Part shown: positions 16,897 through 25,917 of the stretch, piece by piece
Numbering within the stretch: the stretch's first letter is position 1
Layout of the letters: every line of letters starts with the position of its first letter
From: Fulvimarina sp040239565
Lineage (GTDB): Bacteria; Pseudomonadota; Alphaproteobacteria; Rhizobiales; Rhizobiaceae
Direction of reading: 5' to 3'
DNA: 64,000 nucleotides
NCBI RefSeq assembly: GCF_040239565.1
Contig: NZ_JBEHWS010000004.1
Span: forward strand, 186,001 to 250,000
Translations under genes and position numbers: made by a program
The notes under the pieces: generated by a model
Told to the model about the DNA's origin: nothing
The model's input: only the letters and a program-made list of their open reading frames with translations
Database searches by the model: none

Positions 16897-19089
16897 CTAG
16901 GCAGCCTGCTCCCTGGCACGGCGTGGCAAATGCGCGACGACGTTCTCGATCATGCGCAGTCCGGCTTCGCCGCCGAGGCTCATTATGCTCTCGGGATGGA
17001 ACTGCACAGCGGCGATCGGCTCGGAGCGGTGCTCGAAAGCCATCACGATGCCATCCTCGCTCTCGGCGGTGACCTCGAAGTCACGCGGCAGACGCACAGG
17101 ATCGGCAAAGATCGAGTGATAGCGCCCGATCGTTACCTCGCCCGGCAGGCCCGAGAAGATGATTCCGGGATTGGACACGCGAATGCGCGACGGTTTGCCG
17201 TGATAGGGAACATGCAGCGTGCGCAGCTCTCCGCCATAGGCTTCCGCGAGCGCCTGAAGCCCAAGGCAGACGCCGAACACCGCGGCGCCGTGATCGCGAG
17301 CCCGCCGGATCGTCGCAGCACAGTCGAAATCGGACGGCTTGCCGGGGCCCGGTGACAGAACCACCAGATCGGGATCGATGCGATCGAAGATTTCCTGCGG
17401 CACCGGCGTGCGGACCGTCGAAACCTCCGCGCCTGTCTGGCGGAAATAGTTCGCCAGCGTATGGACGAAGGAGTCTTCGTGGTCGACGAGGAGAATCTTC
17501 AACCCCTCCCCAACCTTTGCGGCTGTCAGCTTTGACGCGCCCTCGTTCACCTTACCGGCATCGCGAATCGCGCCCAGCAGGGCAGAAGCTTTCAGCTCGG
17601 TCTCGGCCTCTTCTGCGTCGGGATCGGAATCGAAGAGCAGCGTCGCGCCGGCCCGCACTTCGGCGATCCCATCCTTGAGGCGGATGGTGCGCAGCGTCAG
17701 CCCCGTGTTGAGGTCTCCGTTGAAATGCACCATGCCGACGGCGCCGCCATACCAGGCGCGCGGGCTTTTCTCATGCTTTTCGATGAAGCGCATCGCCCAG
17801 AGTTTCGGCGCGCCGGTCACGGTCACGGCCCAGGCATGGGAGAGAAATGCGTCGAAAGCATCCATGCCGTCGCGCAAAACGCCGGTGATATGGTCGACCG
17901 TATGGATCAGACGCGAATACATCTCGATCTGCCGGCGGCCGATGACCTTGACGGAACCCGGATCGCAGACCCGGCTCTTGTCGTTGCGATCGACATCGGA
18001 GCACATGGTCAGCTCCGACTCGTCCTTTTTCGAATTGAGAAGCTTCAGCACCTGTTCGGCATCGCCGATCGCGTCCTGCCCGCGCGGCACCGTGCCAGAG
18101 ATCGGGCAGGTTTCGACGCGCTTACCGGCGACACGAACGAACATTTCCGGCGAAGCGCCAACCAGGAATTCATTCGAGCCGAGATTGACGAAGAAGGAGT
18201 ACGGAGATGGATTCACCGCCTTCAGCCGACGCGAAATCTCCGACGGCTTGTGCTCGGCCCGCTCGTAGAAGACCTGGCCCGGCACCACCTCGAAAAGGTC
18301 GCCGCGCCGGAACCGCTCCTTGGCCGAGCTGACCAGATCGGCATATTCGCCCGGCTCGTGATCGCCGCGGCCCGGAATCCGCTTGGCCGGCTCGAACCCG
18401 TCGTCGGTTCCGCCACCCTTTGCGTTGGCCGTAGAGAGCGAGCCCTTCGCGAAATCATAAGTCGAGAGCACAGCCGAAGCTGAATAGTGGTCGACCTCCA
18501 ATACCTCGTCGGGCAGGTAGAGAACGAGATCGCGCTGATCGGTGGGCCGTTCGAGGCTCTGCTCGATCGGGTCGAACTGGAAGGCGAGATCGTATCCGAA
18601 GGCGCCGTAGAGCCCGAAGCGCGCGTCCTGATCGGTCTTGAAGAGAGCGACGATCGCGCGCAGCACCGAGAACACCGTCGGCATGCGCGAACGCTCTTCC
18701 TCGGTCACGGCGCCTGACGGCTCCTTGATCTTGAGCGTGATCGAGCGGCTATCGTCCGAAAGTTCGAACTTCGCGATATCGGCATGGCCTTCGAGGGCCT
18801 CGCCGATCATCGCCAGGAGGATTTCGCCCTTCCCGTTCAGCGCCTCGATCACCATGCGGCGGCCGGCGGAGGTCAGCACCAGCGGCGGATCGACGAAGGC
18901 GATATCCTGCTTGGTATAGCGGCCGGGGTATTCGTAATTGGAGAAAAGGACCGCGCCGCGACGCTTGTCGAGCTTGTCGAAATAGGGCTCGATCGCATCG
19001 GCATAGGGCACGTCTCGCGAGCGCCGCGTGATCTCGACACCGCCCTCGGTCGAGAACGTCTCGCCGTCTGCCGTCAGCTTGGTCGCCAT
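16897..19089 (-). CDS. trpE(G): Anthranilate synthase, fused TrpE-TrpG
   Basis: The 730-residue fusion carries a chorismate-binding TrpE part (about 1-520) and a glutamine amidotransferase TrpG part (about 535-730). It makes anthranilate from chorismate and glutamine, the first step to tryptophan. FGVCLGLQALAEAYGG holds the nucleophile Cys, and VQFHPESI the triad His and Glu; VTVTGAPKLWAMRFIEK belongs to the synthase site. Length matches the rhizobial fusion of about 729. The ATG at 19089 follows GAAGGAC; a longer frame from 19134 lacks a site and would run into the attenuator. Expression should be controlled by the upstream Trp leader. Confidence 0.97.
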   Translation of the reverse strand: MATKLTADGETFSTEGGVEITRRSRDVPYADAIEPYFDKLDKRRGAVLFSNYEYPGRYTKQDIAFVDPPLVLTSAGRRMVIEALNGKGEILLAMIGEALEGHADIAKFELSDDSRSITLKIKEPSGAVTEEERSRMPTVFSVLRAIVALFKTDQDARFGLYGAFGYDLAFQFDPIEQSLERPTDQRDLVLYLPDEVLEVDHYSASAVLSTYDFAKGSLSTANAKGGGTDDGFEPAKRIPGRGDHEPGEYADLVSSAKERFRRGDLFEVVPGQVFYERAEHKPSEISRRLKAVNPSPYSFFVNLGSNEFLVGASPEMFVRVAGKRVETCPISGTVPRGQDAIGDAEQVLKLLNSKKDESELTMCSDVDRNDKSRVCDPGSVKVIGRRQIEMYSRLIHTVDHITGVLRDGMDAFDAFLSHAWAVTVTGAPKLWAMRFIEKHEKSPRAWYGGAVGMVHFNGDLNTGLTLRTIRLKDGIAEVRAGATLLFDSDPDAEEAETELKASALLGAIRDAGKVNEGASKLTAAKVGEGLKILLVDHEDSFVHTLANYFRQTGAEVSTVRTPVPQEIFDRIDPDLVVLSPGPGKPSDFDCAATIRRARDHGAAVFGVCLGLQALAEAYGGELRTLHVPYHGKPSRIRVSNPGIIFSGLPGEVTIGRYHSIFADPVRLPRDFEVTAESEDGIVMAFEHRSEPIAAVQFHPESIMSLGGEAGLRMIENVVAHLPRRAREQAA

Positions 19090-19137
19090 TGCATTTGTCC
19101 TTCGTATCGCACCTGCGGCCCAGACCGGCGCCATAAG

Positions 19138-19169
19138 AAAAAGGCCGCCGGCGTTTCCGCAGCAGCCTT
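19138..19169 (-). terminator. trp attenuator hairpin
   Basis: Read on the minus strand, AAGGCTGCTG pairs with CGGCGGCCTT (ten pairs, two of them G-U) across an inner loop and is followed by TTTTT. It lies between the leader peptide and trpE(G), as expected for transcription attenuation. Confidence 0.8.
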
Positions 19170-19203
19170 CGACAAAGATCCCGCACGAGGTCGATCGGCC
19201 GCC

Positions 19204-19251
19204 TTAGAGCGGACGCCACCAGACCTTCGTGATGATCGTGTTCGTTTCCAT
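19204..19251 (-). CDS. trpL: Tryptophan leader peptide
   Basis: A 15-codon frame reading METNTIITKVWWRPL and then TAA, with tandem Trp codons at positions 11 and 12. It ends 35 bases before the terminator hairpin and 114 bases before trpE(G). With low Trp-tRNA the ribosome should stall at the Trp pair and let an antiterminator form. Rhizobial trpE(G) genes are known to be controlled by such leaders; this copy is read directly from the sequence. Confidence 0.85.
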   Translation of the reverse strand: METNTIITKVWWRPL

Positions 19252-19419
19252 GCCGCATCGATAGCCGAGCTTGGCCCGATCGGCAAGATCGCGTCCGAAG
19301 TCAGGAGGGATGAGACATGCTTTCCAGCGCTCATTGTCATGGTATGACGTCGAGACGGATGCAGCACCGGTTGCAACGCTGCTCTTCAGGCAAGCACGAA
19401 ACTTCGATAAGGTGGTTCC

Positions 19420-20751
19420 ATGCTGAAAGTGTTGTCCGGTGTCTGGGCCCTTTTGATCGGTATCGTGTTCATCATGCTGGGCAACGGCATGCATTTCACG
19501 CTGATCGGTCTGCGCGGCGGCATCGAGGGCTTTTCAGCGGCCGAACTCGCTATCGTAACATCAGGCTACTACGTCGGCTTTCTTTCGGGCGCACAGTATA
19601 CCCCTTCGCTCATCCGCCGCGTGGGGCATGTACGCGTCTTCGCCGCGCTTGGCAGCTTCATGTCGGCGGGACTGATCGCGTTTCCGCTGCTTACCGAACC
19701 CTGGGCCTGGACATTGCTGCGCGTGCTCCTCGGCTTTTGCATGTCCGGCATCTATGTCGCGGCCGAAAGCTGGCTGAACGAAGCCTCGACGAACGAGACG
19801 CGCGGCAAGGTGCTTTCGGCCTATATGATCGCGCAGACGCTCGGCATCATCGGTGCCCAGTACCTGCTTACGCTGGGCGATGCGGCGACCTCGGTTTTGT
19901 TCATTGGCGCCTCGATCCTCGTCTCGATTTCGTTTGCGCCCATTCTACTGACGGCTGCACCAGCGCCGAAGACCGAAATCACGCGGCCGATGTCGCTCGC
20001 CAAATTGTTCTCCAGTTCGCCGCTCGGCACTGTCGGCATCTTTCTGCTCGGCAGCGTTTACGCGACACAATCGGGCATGGGCGCGGTTTTCGGCACCCTG
20101 ATCGGCATGACGGCGGCGCAGATCGCCCTCTTCGTTGCGATGCTGTTCGGGGGCGCGCTGCTGCTGCAATATCCGATCGGCTGGCTTTCGGACCGGGTGG
20201 ACCGACGCGCCCTGATCTTCGGAGCCTCCGCCATCGGCGCGGGGTTCTGTGCCATCGGCTGGATCAGCGGAGACAGTCTGTGGCCTTTGATGGCGTCAGC
20301 CTTCATCGCCGGCGGCATGACGACACCGCTATACGCGCTCTTTCTGGCCTATACGAACGACTTCCTCGATGCAGAGAACATGCCGGCGGCTTCGGGCGGT
20401 CTGGTCTTCACCTTCGGCCTGGGCGCAATCCTCGGCCCGCTCGCGACCGGTTGGGCGATGGAAGGGATCAGTCCCTACGCTTTCTGGCTTGTGCTGAGTG
20501 GGACGTTCGGGTGCATCGCGATCTATGCGCTCTATCGCATGACCCAGCGTGCGACGGTCCCGGTCAGCCAGACTGACAGCTATATCGGCGTGATCCCGAC
20601 GGCTTCACCGGTGGCGATCGAGGCAGCTGGTGTGTGGGCGGCAGAACAGGCGGAAGCCGAGCGGGAAGCGGAGGAAAGTTCCGAGGGCTCTGAGACCGAG
20701 GAAAGAAGCGCTGGAGACACCGACAGCACCGCTACGAAAGACGCAAACTAG
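19420..20751 (+). CDS. MFS transporter
   Basis: A 443-residue major facilitator protein with about 12 membrane segments. The loop after helix 2 reads GAQYTPSLIRRVGHVRVF and the helix-8/9 loop GWLSDRVDRRAL, both typical, and AAESWLNEASTNETRGKVLS resembles the YcaD-like group. The substrate is unknown. The last 60 or so residues form a cytoplasmic tail dominated by Glu, Ala and Ser, beyond the usual end. It is divergent from the trp leader with about 170 bases between; no regulator is adjacent. Confidence 0.9.
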   Translation: MLKVLSGVWALLIGIVFIMLGNGMHFTLIGLRGGIEGFSAAELAIVTSGYYVGFLSGAQYTPSLIRRVGHVRVFAALGSFMSAGLIAFPLLTEPWAWTLLRVLLGFCMSGIYVAAESWLNEASTNETRGKVLSAYMIAQTLGIIGAQYLLTLGDAATSVLFIGASILVSISFAPILLTAAPAPKTEITRPMSLAKLFSSSPLGTVGIFLLGSVYATQSGMGAVFGTLIGMTAAQIALFVAMLFGGALLLQYPIGWLSDRVDRRALIFGASAIGAGFCAIGWISGDSLWPLMASAFIAGGMTTPLYALFLAYTNDFLDAENMPAASGGLVFTFGLGAILGPLATGWAMEGISPYAFWLVLSGTFGCIAIYALYRMTQRATVPVSQTDSYIGVIPTASPVAIEAAGVWAAEQAEAEREAEESSEGSETEERSAGDTDSTATKDAN

Positions 20752-20790
20752 CCTTCTACTGGCTGCGAGAACCGAGCGAAGCTGTTAAGC

Positions 20791-21048
20791 TCAATCGGCG
20801 GTCGGCAACCGGCGCATCGTGAATTCCACGGCACCGTCGTCGACCAGCCGCCAGCTCTCGACCTGGGTCCAGTATGCCGCCTTTGGATAGCGCTCGAACC
20901 ACTCGCGCGCCTTGGTGCGGGCCTCGTCGCGCGGAAGCGTGAAGGTCTCGCGCACGAAATGCGCGGCTGGGTCCGTGCCCGCCTGCCGGTTCCGGCGCAG
21001 CTGCCGGCGCAGTCCGCTCAAGGGTGGATCGAATTGGCCGGCGGTCAT
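20791..21048 (-). CDS. Conserved hypothetical protein, 85 residues
   Basis: A small soluble protein with the core DPAAHFVRETFTLPRDEAR, then KAREWFERYPKAAYWTQVES and the ending VEFTMRRLPTAD. I recall similar proteins in other Hyphomicrobiales but know of no function. ATG 21048 gives a start near the conserved part with GAGGA upstream; ATG 21102 would add 18 residues without a clear site. It lies between the MFS gene (convergent) and hemF (divergent). Confidence 0.7.
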   Translation of the reverse strand: MTAGQFDPPLSGLRRQLRRNRQAGTDPAAHFVRETFTLPRDEARTKAREWFERYPKAAYWTQVESWRLVDDGAVEFTMRRLPTAD

Positions 21049-21295
21049 GGCGCTCTGTGTCCTCGGCTGATCGATTATGAGACTTGGGATCGTTTGCTGC
21101 ATGCAATCTAGCGTGCGCCAATCATGATTGCGAATCGGTGAACTCCTAGCTGGTAATCGTCGATCCGATCGCCTTGCGACGGCTGGAAGCGGTGAATTTC
21201 AATCAAGTTTTCATTGCCAGAGCGACATGCTACCGCCATACCCCGAGAACGGGTCCGCTTGAGCGGACCGCATTCAAGCGCGGACCGGAGAGCAT

Positions 21296-22204
21296 ATGGA
21301 ACGGGAGAACCTGCCGGAGGGGCTGCCGGACAACATCGAGACGAAAAAGGCCACCGCCCGCGCCTGGTTCGAAGCGCTCAGAGACCGCATTTGCGCCGTG
21401 TTCGAGGATCTCGAAAAGGCGCACGGCGCGGAAACGGGCCTGGAGCCGGGGCAGTTCGAGCGCACCGAATGGAGCCGCGACAACGATGGCGGCGGCGGTG
21501 TCATGTCGATGATGCATGGGCGGGTTTTCGAGAAAGTGGGCGTCCACACCTCGACCGTGCACGGCGAATTCTCCGAAGAATTCCGCAAGAATATTCCGGG
21601 CGCCGACGAAGATCCCCGATTTTGGGCTTCCGGCATTTCGCTGATCGCCCACCTGCGCAATCCCAACGTGCCCGCCGTTCACATGAACACGCGCATGGTT
21701 GTGACGACCCGCCAGTGGTTTGGCGGCGGTGCCGACCTCACGCCGACACTCGATCGCCGCCGCACCCAGGACGATGCCGATACCCGCGCCTTTCACAAAG
21801 CGCTGCAATTCGTCTGCGATCGCCATTCGAAAGTCGCCGACTACAAACGCTACAAAGAGTGGTGTGACGAATATTTCTACCTACCCCACCGCAAGGAGAC
21901 CCGCGGAGTCGGCGGCATCTTCTACGATTATCTCCATTCCTCAGACGAGGCCGGAGGGTGGGATGCCGACTTCGCCTTCACACGCGATGTCGGCAAGGCG
22001 TTCATCGTCGTCTATCCCCATATCGTGAAGCAGAATGTGGAGCAGCCTTTCACCGAGGCTGATCGCGAAGAACAGCTGATCAAACGCGGGCGATATGTCG
22101 AATACAACCTGCTCTATGACCGCGGCACGCTGTTCGGCCTGAAGACCGGCGGCAATGTCCAGTCGATCCTCTCCTCCATGCCGCCGGTGGTGAAATGGCC
22201 TTAG
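21296..22204 (+). CDS. hemF: Oxygen-dependent coproporphyrinogen III oxidase
   Basis: A 302-residue enzyme that converts coproporphyrinogen III to protoporphyrinogen IX in haem synthesis, using O2. The signature NPNVPAVHMNTRMV and QWFGGGADLTPTL are present, as is the C-terminal RGRYVEYNLLYDRGTLFGL. Length fits the family. The ATG at 21296 follows GGAGAG. It appears to be transcribed alone or with the small DUF1059 gene 89 bases downstream. Confidence 0.97.
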   Translation: MERENLPEGLPDNIETKKATARAWFEALRDRICAVFEDLEKAHGAETGLEPGQFERTEWSRDNDGGGGVMSMMHGRVFEKVGVHTSTVHGEFSEEFRKNIPGADEDPRFWASGISLIAHLRNPNVPAVHMNTRMVVTTRQWFGGGADLTPTLDRRRTQDDADTRAFHKALQFVCDRHSKVADYKRYKEWCDEYFYLPHRKETRGVGGIFYDYLHSSDEAGGWDADFAFTRDVGKAFIVVYPHIVKQNVEQPFTEADREEQLIKRGRYVEYNLLYDRGTLFGLKTGGNVQSILSSMPPVVKWP

Positions 22205-22293
22205 ATATGAAATAGTTGGTTAGATATTCTAATAGAACCTTTTGTTTTCTCCTGCGTTATGAATGTACTAAGAGTCGATGCGGGAGGAAACCA

Positions 22294-22491
22294 ATGTACG
22301 AACTTGATTGCACCGGTGTAATTCCGGGATGTGCTCGCGTGATCCGTGCGGAAACCGAGTCAGAAGTCTTCAGCCGCGCTGTCATGCAGGCTCGCCGGAT
22401 GGGCTATGATCGACTTCCGGCGACGATGCTCGATAGCTTTCGTCAGAACATGACGGAAATTTCCGAAAGTTCTGTCAGGGCTGCGGGCTGA
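22294..22491 (+). CDS. DUF1059 family small protein
   Basis: A 65-residue protein that starts MYELDCTGVIPGCARVIRAE and continues TESEVFSRAVMQARRMGYD, the pattern of the small DUF1059 family (paired Cys in the first half, a helix with a conserved Glu). Function is unknown. ATG 22294 has a very strong site (GGGAGGAAA), which rules out the longer frame from 22216. A hairpin follows about 20 bases after the stop. Confidence 0.8.
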   Translation: MYELDCTGVIPGCARVIRAETESEVFSRAVMQARRMGYDRLPATMLDSFRQNMTEISESSVRAAG

Positions 22492-22511
22492 ATAAGCCTC
22501 TATGTCTCAAA

Positions 22512-22540
22512 AACGGCTCGTCGTTCGCGGCGGGCCGTTA
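22512..22540 (+). terminator. Probable terminator after the DUF1059 gene
   Basis: ACGGCTCGTCG pairs with CGGCGGGCCGT (G-U pairs allowed) around TTCG. The downstream T-run is broken (TTATACGTTT), so efficiency is uncertain. Confidence 0.55.
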
Positions 22541-22615
22541 TACGTTTGAATCAAGCAGCACACGGCTTCGGCACAGTCCGTCGGCCGTATTCCTTTCGAA
22601 CCCAGAAGCGGCGCT

Positions 22616-23005
22616 TCACTTGTCTTTCAACGATAAGCGGGGGCGTGGTTCCGGCCGGGTCCAGAGAAAAGCGAGAACCATCGCGAAGATGGCGATCTGA
22701 GTTCCGAGGATCGCGATCGAAAGCCCGGCAAATCCACCGATCAGGACCGTTACGACCATGACCAGGGTCGCCAGCCATTTCGCCTTGCGCGCGATGGCGC
22801 GCTCGGTTCGCCAATTATGGATCGCGGGGCCGAAGCGGGGATGATCCAGCAACCACGCTTCGAGCCGGGGGGAACTTTTTGAAAAGGCGAACGCGCCAAG
22901 GATGAGGAAAGGCGTGGTGGGCAGCAACGGCAGGACCGCACCGATCGCCCCGAGCACGAGCGACGATCCTCCGACACTGAGCCAGAACAGACGAGCAGCA
23001 TTCAT
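22616..23005 (-). CDS. DUF454 (YbaN family) inner membrane protein
   Basis: A 129-residue protein with about three membrane segments. It begins LFWLSVGGSSLVLGAIGAVLP, then LPTTPFLILGAFAFSKSSPR and HPRFGPAIHNWR, the classic pattern of DUF454/YbaN. Function is not known. ATG 23005 gives the family length of about 125; the frame is open to a TTG at 23128, which would add 41 residues foreign to the family. It is divergent from the LOG gene across a long AT-richer gap. Confidence 0.85.
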   Translation of the reverse strand: MNAARLFWLSVGGSSLVLGAIGAVLPLLPTTPFLILGAFAFSKSSPRLEAWLLDHPRFGPAIHNWRTERAIARKAKWLATLVMVVTVLIGGFAGLSIAILGTQIAIFAMVLAFLWTRPEPRPRLSLKDK

Positions 23006-23618
23006 CACGACCCGCGCCACCGGTTTCGACCTTGGAGATATAGCATATGGAACGCTGGCGTGTCGGCTTGGTTGCCAGGTATGATCGAACCAGCGAACCG
23101 AGCCTCTTTTGTACGCTTGGTTAAACAAAAGATCGTATCGATGAGGTCGTCAGTGGACTCCGTTCGTTCTTCGTCGCCGCTTAACGCTTGCGCTTCTCAG
23201 ATGTCCGCCATCTGGCTGAGTAACGTCGGAGAGACGAAGCATCGGTGGGTCGGCTTGGCCATTTGTTTCGCCGTCATACGAATCGCGCTCATGCCCCAAA
23301 CAGGCGATGAAGAGATCGATGACATCGGCGAACTGGTCATGTTTCATGCTTGATGCTCTAGCTCGAGACACCCCTCTCTCTAAACCAGAGTAGCGCAACA
23401 AAACTTAAGAGACACGCAATATTTTATTTCATTTTTATTGATTTGCATTGCAACCAGGGGGAACCTGATAAATTTCTACTCTCAAATGATCGGGAATATT
23501 CGTGATACTGACAAGCTTTTCGAATATAAAGCCGTCAACCATCGAGCCCGTCCACCTTTCTCGGATTCCGCTCAAAGCAGCTTGACGGCGGGACCGGCAC
23601 AAACGACCTTCCAAATCC
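23006..23618. other. 613-base intergenic region, AT-rich in its right half
   Basis: No convincing gene. From about 23400 the base composition turns AT-rich (for example ATATTTTATTTCATTTTTAT), unlike the rest of the window. A 65-codon frame on the minus strand (23150-23347, starting MKHDQFADVIDLF) and overlapping plus-strand frames are weak candidates with no family I recognise. It should hold the promoter of the LOG gene. Confidence 0.5.
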
Positions 23619-24224
23619 ATGACAACGATTCGATCCATCTGCGTTTATTGCGGATCCTCCGCAGGACACGACCCAGCTTTCATCAGCGCGGCGCGCGATC
23701 TCGGTATGGCGATAGCCGAAGCCGGAATCCGCCTCGTCTATGGCGGTGGAACGCGCGGCATCATGGGTGCCGTTTCGGAGGGCGTGATCGCGGGCGGCGG
23801 AAAGGTCACTGGTATCATCCCACGCTTTCTCATCGACATGGAAGCGACCGACCGGGAACTAAAACGGCTGGACGAACTCGTCGTCACGGAAGACATGCAC
23901 GAGCGCAAACATCTGATGTTTCAGCGATCGGATGCCTTCGTCGCATTGCCCGGCGGTATTGGAACGCTGGAGGAACTGATCGAGATCCTCACCTGGGGGC
24001 AGCTCGGGCGGCACGAGAAACCGATCGTGATCGCCAATCTCAACGGCTTCTGGAACCCGCTGAAGAGCCTCCTCGATCACATGGACAGCGAAGGCTTCAT
24101 ACACCGAGCCCAGCACGTGCGGCCTATCATGACCGCTGATATCGCATCGGTGATCCCGGAGATCGAAGGCGCGCTCGACCGGGCGTCGAGCGAAGGGCGA
24201 AGCCAGATCATCGAAAAGTTATAG
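23619..24224 (+). CDS. LOG-family protein (TIGR00730, cytokinin riboside phosphoribohydrolase-like)
   Basis: A 201-residue Rossmann-fold protein. RSICVYCGSSAGHDPAFISA opens the domain, VYGGGTRGIMGAVSEGVIAG binds phosphate, and PGGIGTLEELIE is the PGGxGTxxE signature. LOG enzymes release free bases from nucleoside monophosphates such as cytokinin ribosides; many were first annotated as lysine decarboxylases. The in vivo substrate in bacteria is usually a purine nucleotide or unknown. Length and motifs are complete. It is not obviously in an operon with the following GNAT-nitrilase gene (135 bases away). Confidence 0.93.
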   Translation: MTTIRSICVYCGSSAGHDPAFISAARDLGMAIAEAGIRLVYGGGTRGIMGAVSEGVIAGGGKVTGIIPRFLIDMEATDRELKRLDELVVTEDMHERKHLMFQRSDAFVALPGGIGTLEELIEILTWGQLGRHEKPIVIANLNGFWNPLKSLLDHMDSEGFIHRAQHVRPIMTADIASVIPEIEGALDRASSEGRSQIIEKL

Positions 24225-24359
24225 GCTGGCAGCGAAGCCGAACCTGCACCGCAAACGCACTTTGCGACTGAATCACCGTCGCCTCACGCCTTTGCGCGGC
24301 CGATCGCGCACCTAGATCCCGGCAAACGACATCATTTCAAGCAGGACCACCGACAAGCC

Positions 24360-25910
24360 ATGGCCGAAAAACGAGCGAGCCCGAAAATCGAAGTCCGCGT
24401 TGCGGAAAAAGAGGACGTCGATGCGATCATCGAACTGTCGGCCAAGGTCTTTCGCAACGAGACACCCTATACGCGCGGCATGATCCTCGGCCAGATGTCC
24501 GCTTTCGCCGAAGGGCAGTTCGTCGTCGTCTACGAGGGCGAGGTCGTTGGCTATGCGGCGACCATGATGCTGCCCGAGAAGAAGGCGCTTGGCCAGCACA
24601 CCTGGGCGGAAGTCACCGGCGGCGGCTACGCGGCCATGCACGACCGAAAGGGTGAATGGCTCTACGGGATGGAGGTTTGCGTCGATCCGGACCGGCGGCG
24701 TCTGCGCATCGGCAAGCGGCTCTACGACGCGCGCAGGCGCCTGGCGACGGATTTGCATCTCAAGGGCATCGCCTTCGGCGGGCGCATTCCCGGCTACCGG
24801 CGGAACCAGAAGAAATACGACACGGCCGAGAATTACCTCGAAGCCGTTAAGAGCAACGAGGTGAAGGACCCGGTTGCGACGTTCCATATCAATGCCGGGT
24901 TCGAGCCGATCCGGCTCCTCAAGGGCTATTATCCCTCAGACAAAGAGTCCGCTGGCTACGGCGTCCTCATGGTCTGGCGGAACCCGTATTACGATCCCCA
25001 GCGCGAGGAGCAGCCGGTCAATCGTGGCAATCCCGACGTCGTGCGCGTAGCGACCGTCCAGATGAAAGCCCGCACTATCAGCAAGCCGCAGGAATTTTAT
25101 GATGCGGTCGAATATTTCGTCGAAGTCGCGTCGGAATATGGCGGAGATTTCGTCGTCTTCCCCGAGCTCTTCACGCTGATGCTGATCTCCTGCGAACCGG
25201 AAGAGCTCGACCCGGAGGCTGCGATCCAGCGCCTCACCGAGCACACACCGGAATTCGTCGAGAAGCTCACCGAGATGGCGATCCGGCGAAACATCAACAT
25301 CATCGGCGGCAGCCACGCGACAAAGACGGACGACGGCGACATCCAGAATGTCGGTTATGCCTTCCTGCGCGACGGCTCCGTGCACGCCCGCGAGAAGATC
25401 CATCCGACACCGAACGAGCAGACCTACTGGCAAATCCAGGGCGGCGATCCGATCGATGTGATCGAGACCGACTGCGGCCCGATCGGCATCATGATCTGCT
25501 ACGATTCGGAGTTTCCGGAGATCGGACGTCGTCTCGCCGATCAGGGGGCGCGTATCCTGTTCGTGCCGTTCAACACGGATACCCGCCACGGCTATCTGCG
25601 CGTCCGCTACTGCTGTCAGGCGCGAGCCGTCGAAAACCAGTGCTACGTCGTCACCAGCGGCATGACGGGCAATCTCGGCAATGTCGATAATCTCGACATC
25701 GAATACGCCCAGTCCGGCATCTTTACGCCCTGCGACTTCCCTTTCGCCCGCGACGGCATCGCGGCGGAAGCGTCCGAGAACGTCGAGATGGTGACGGTCG
25801 CCGACCTTAACCTCGCGACGCTCTCATGGGCGCGCTACGAGGGTTCGGTGAAGAACCTGCGCGACCGCCGGCTCGATCTTTACCGCACGACTTGGTCGGA
25901 CGGCGGCTAA
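24360..25910 (+). CDS. Fused GNAT N-acetyltransferase / nitrilase-family hydrolase
   Basis: A 516-residue two-domain protein. Residues about 8-210 form a GNAT domain (VCVDPDRRRLRIGKRLYDAR is the acetyl-CoA loop region); about 225-516 form a carbon-nitrogen hydrolase with the full triad: Glu in VVFPELF, Lys in HAREKIHPTPNEQ, Cys in GIMICYDSEFPE. The hydrolase branch cleaves or forms amides. The natural substrate of the fusion is not known to me. The two domains are in one frame with no break. RarD follows convergently, seven bases away. Confidence 0.93.
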   Translation: MAEKRASPKIEVRVAEKEDVDAIIELSAKVFRNETPYTRGMILGQMSAFAEGQFVVVYEGEVVGYAATMMLPEKKALGQHTWAEVTGGGYAAMHDRKGEWLYGMEVCVDPDRRRLRIGKRLYDARRRLATDLHLKGIAFGGRIPGYRRNQKKYDTAENYLEAVKSNEVKDPVATFHINAGFEPIRLLKGYYPSDKESAGYGVLMVWRNPYYDPQREEQPVNRGNPDVVRVATVQMKARTISKPQEFYDAVEYFVEVASEYGGDFVVFPELFTLMLISCEPEELDPEAAIQRLTEHTPEFVEKLTEMAIRRNINIIGGSHATKTDDGDIQNVGYAFLRDGSVHAREKIHPTPNEQTYWQIQGGDPIDVIETDCGPIGIMICYDSEFPEIGRRLADQGARILFVPFNTDTRHGYLRVRYCCQARAVENQCYVVTSGMTGNLGNVDNLDIEYAQSGIFTPCDFPFARDGIAAEASENVEMVTVADLNLATLSWARYEGSVKNLRDRRLDLYRTTWSDGG

Positions 25911-25917
25911 GATCGCA

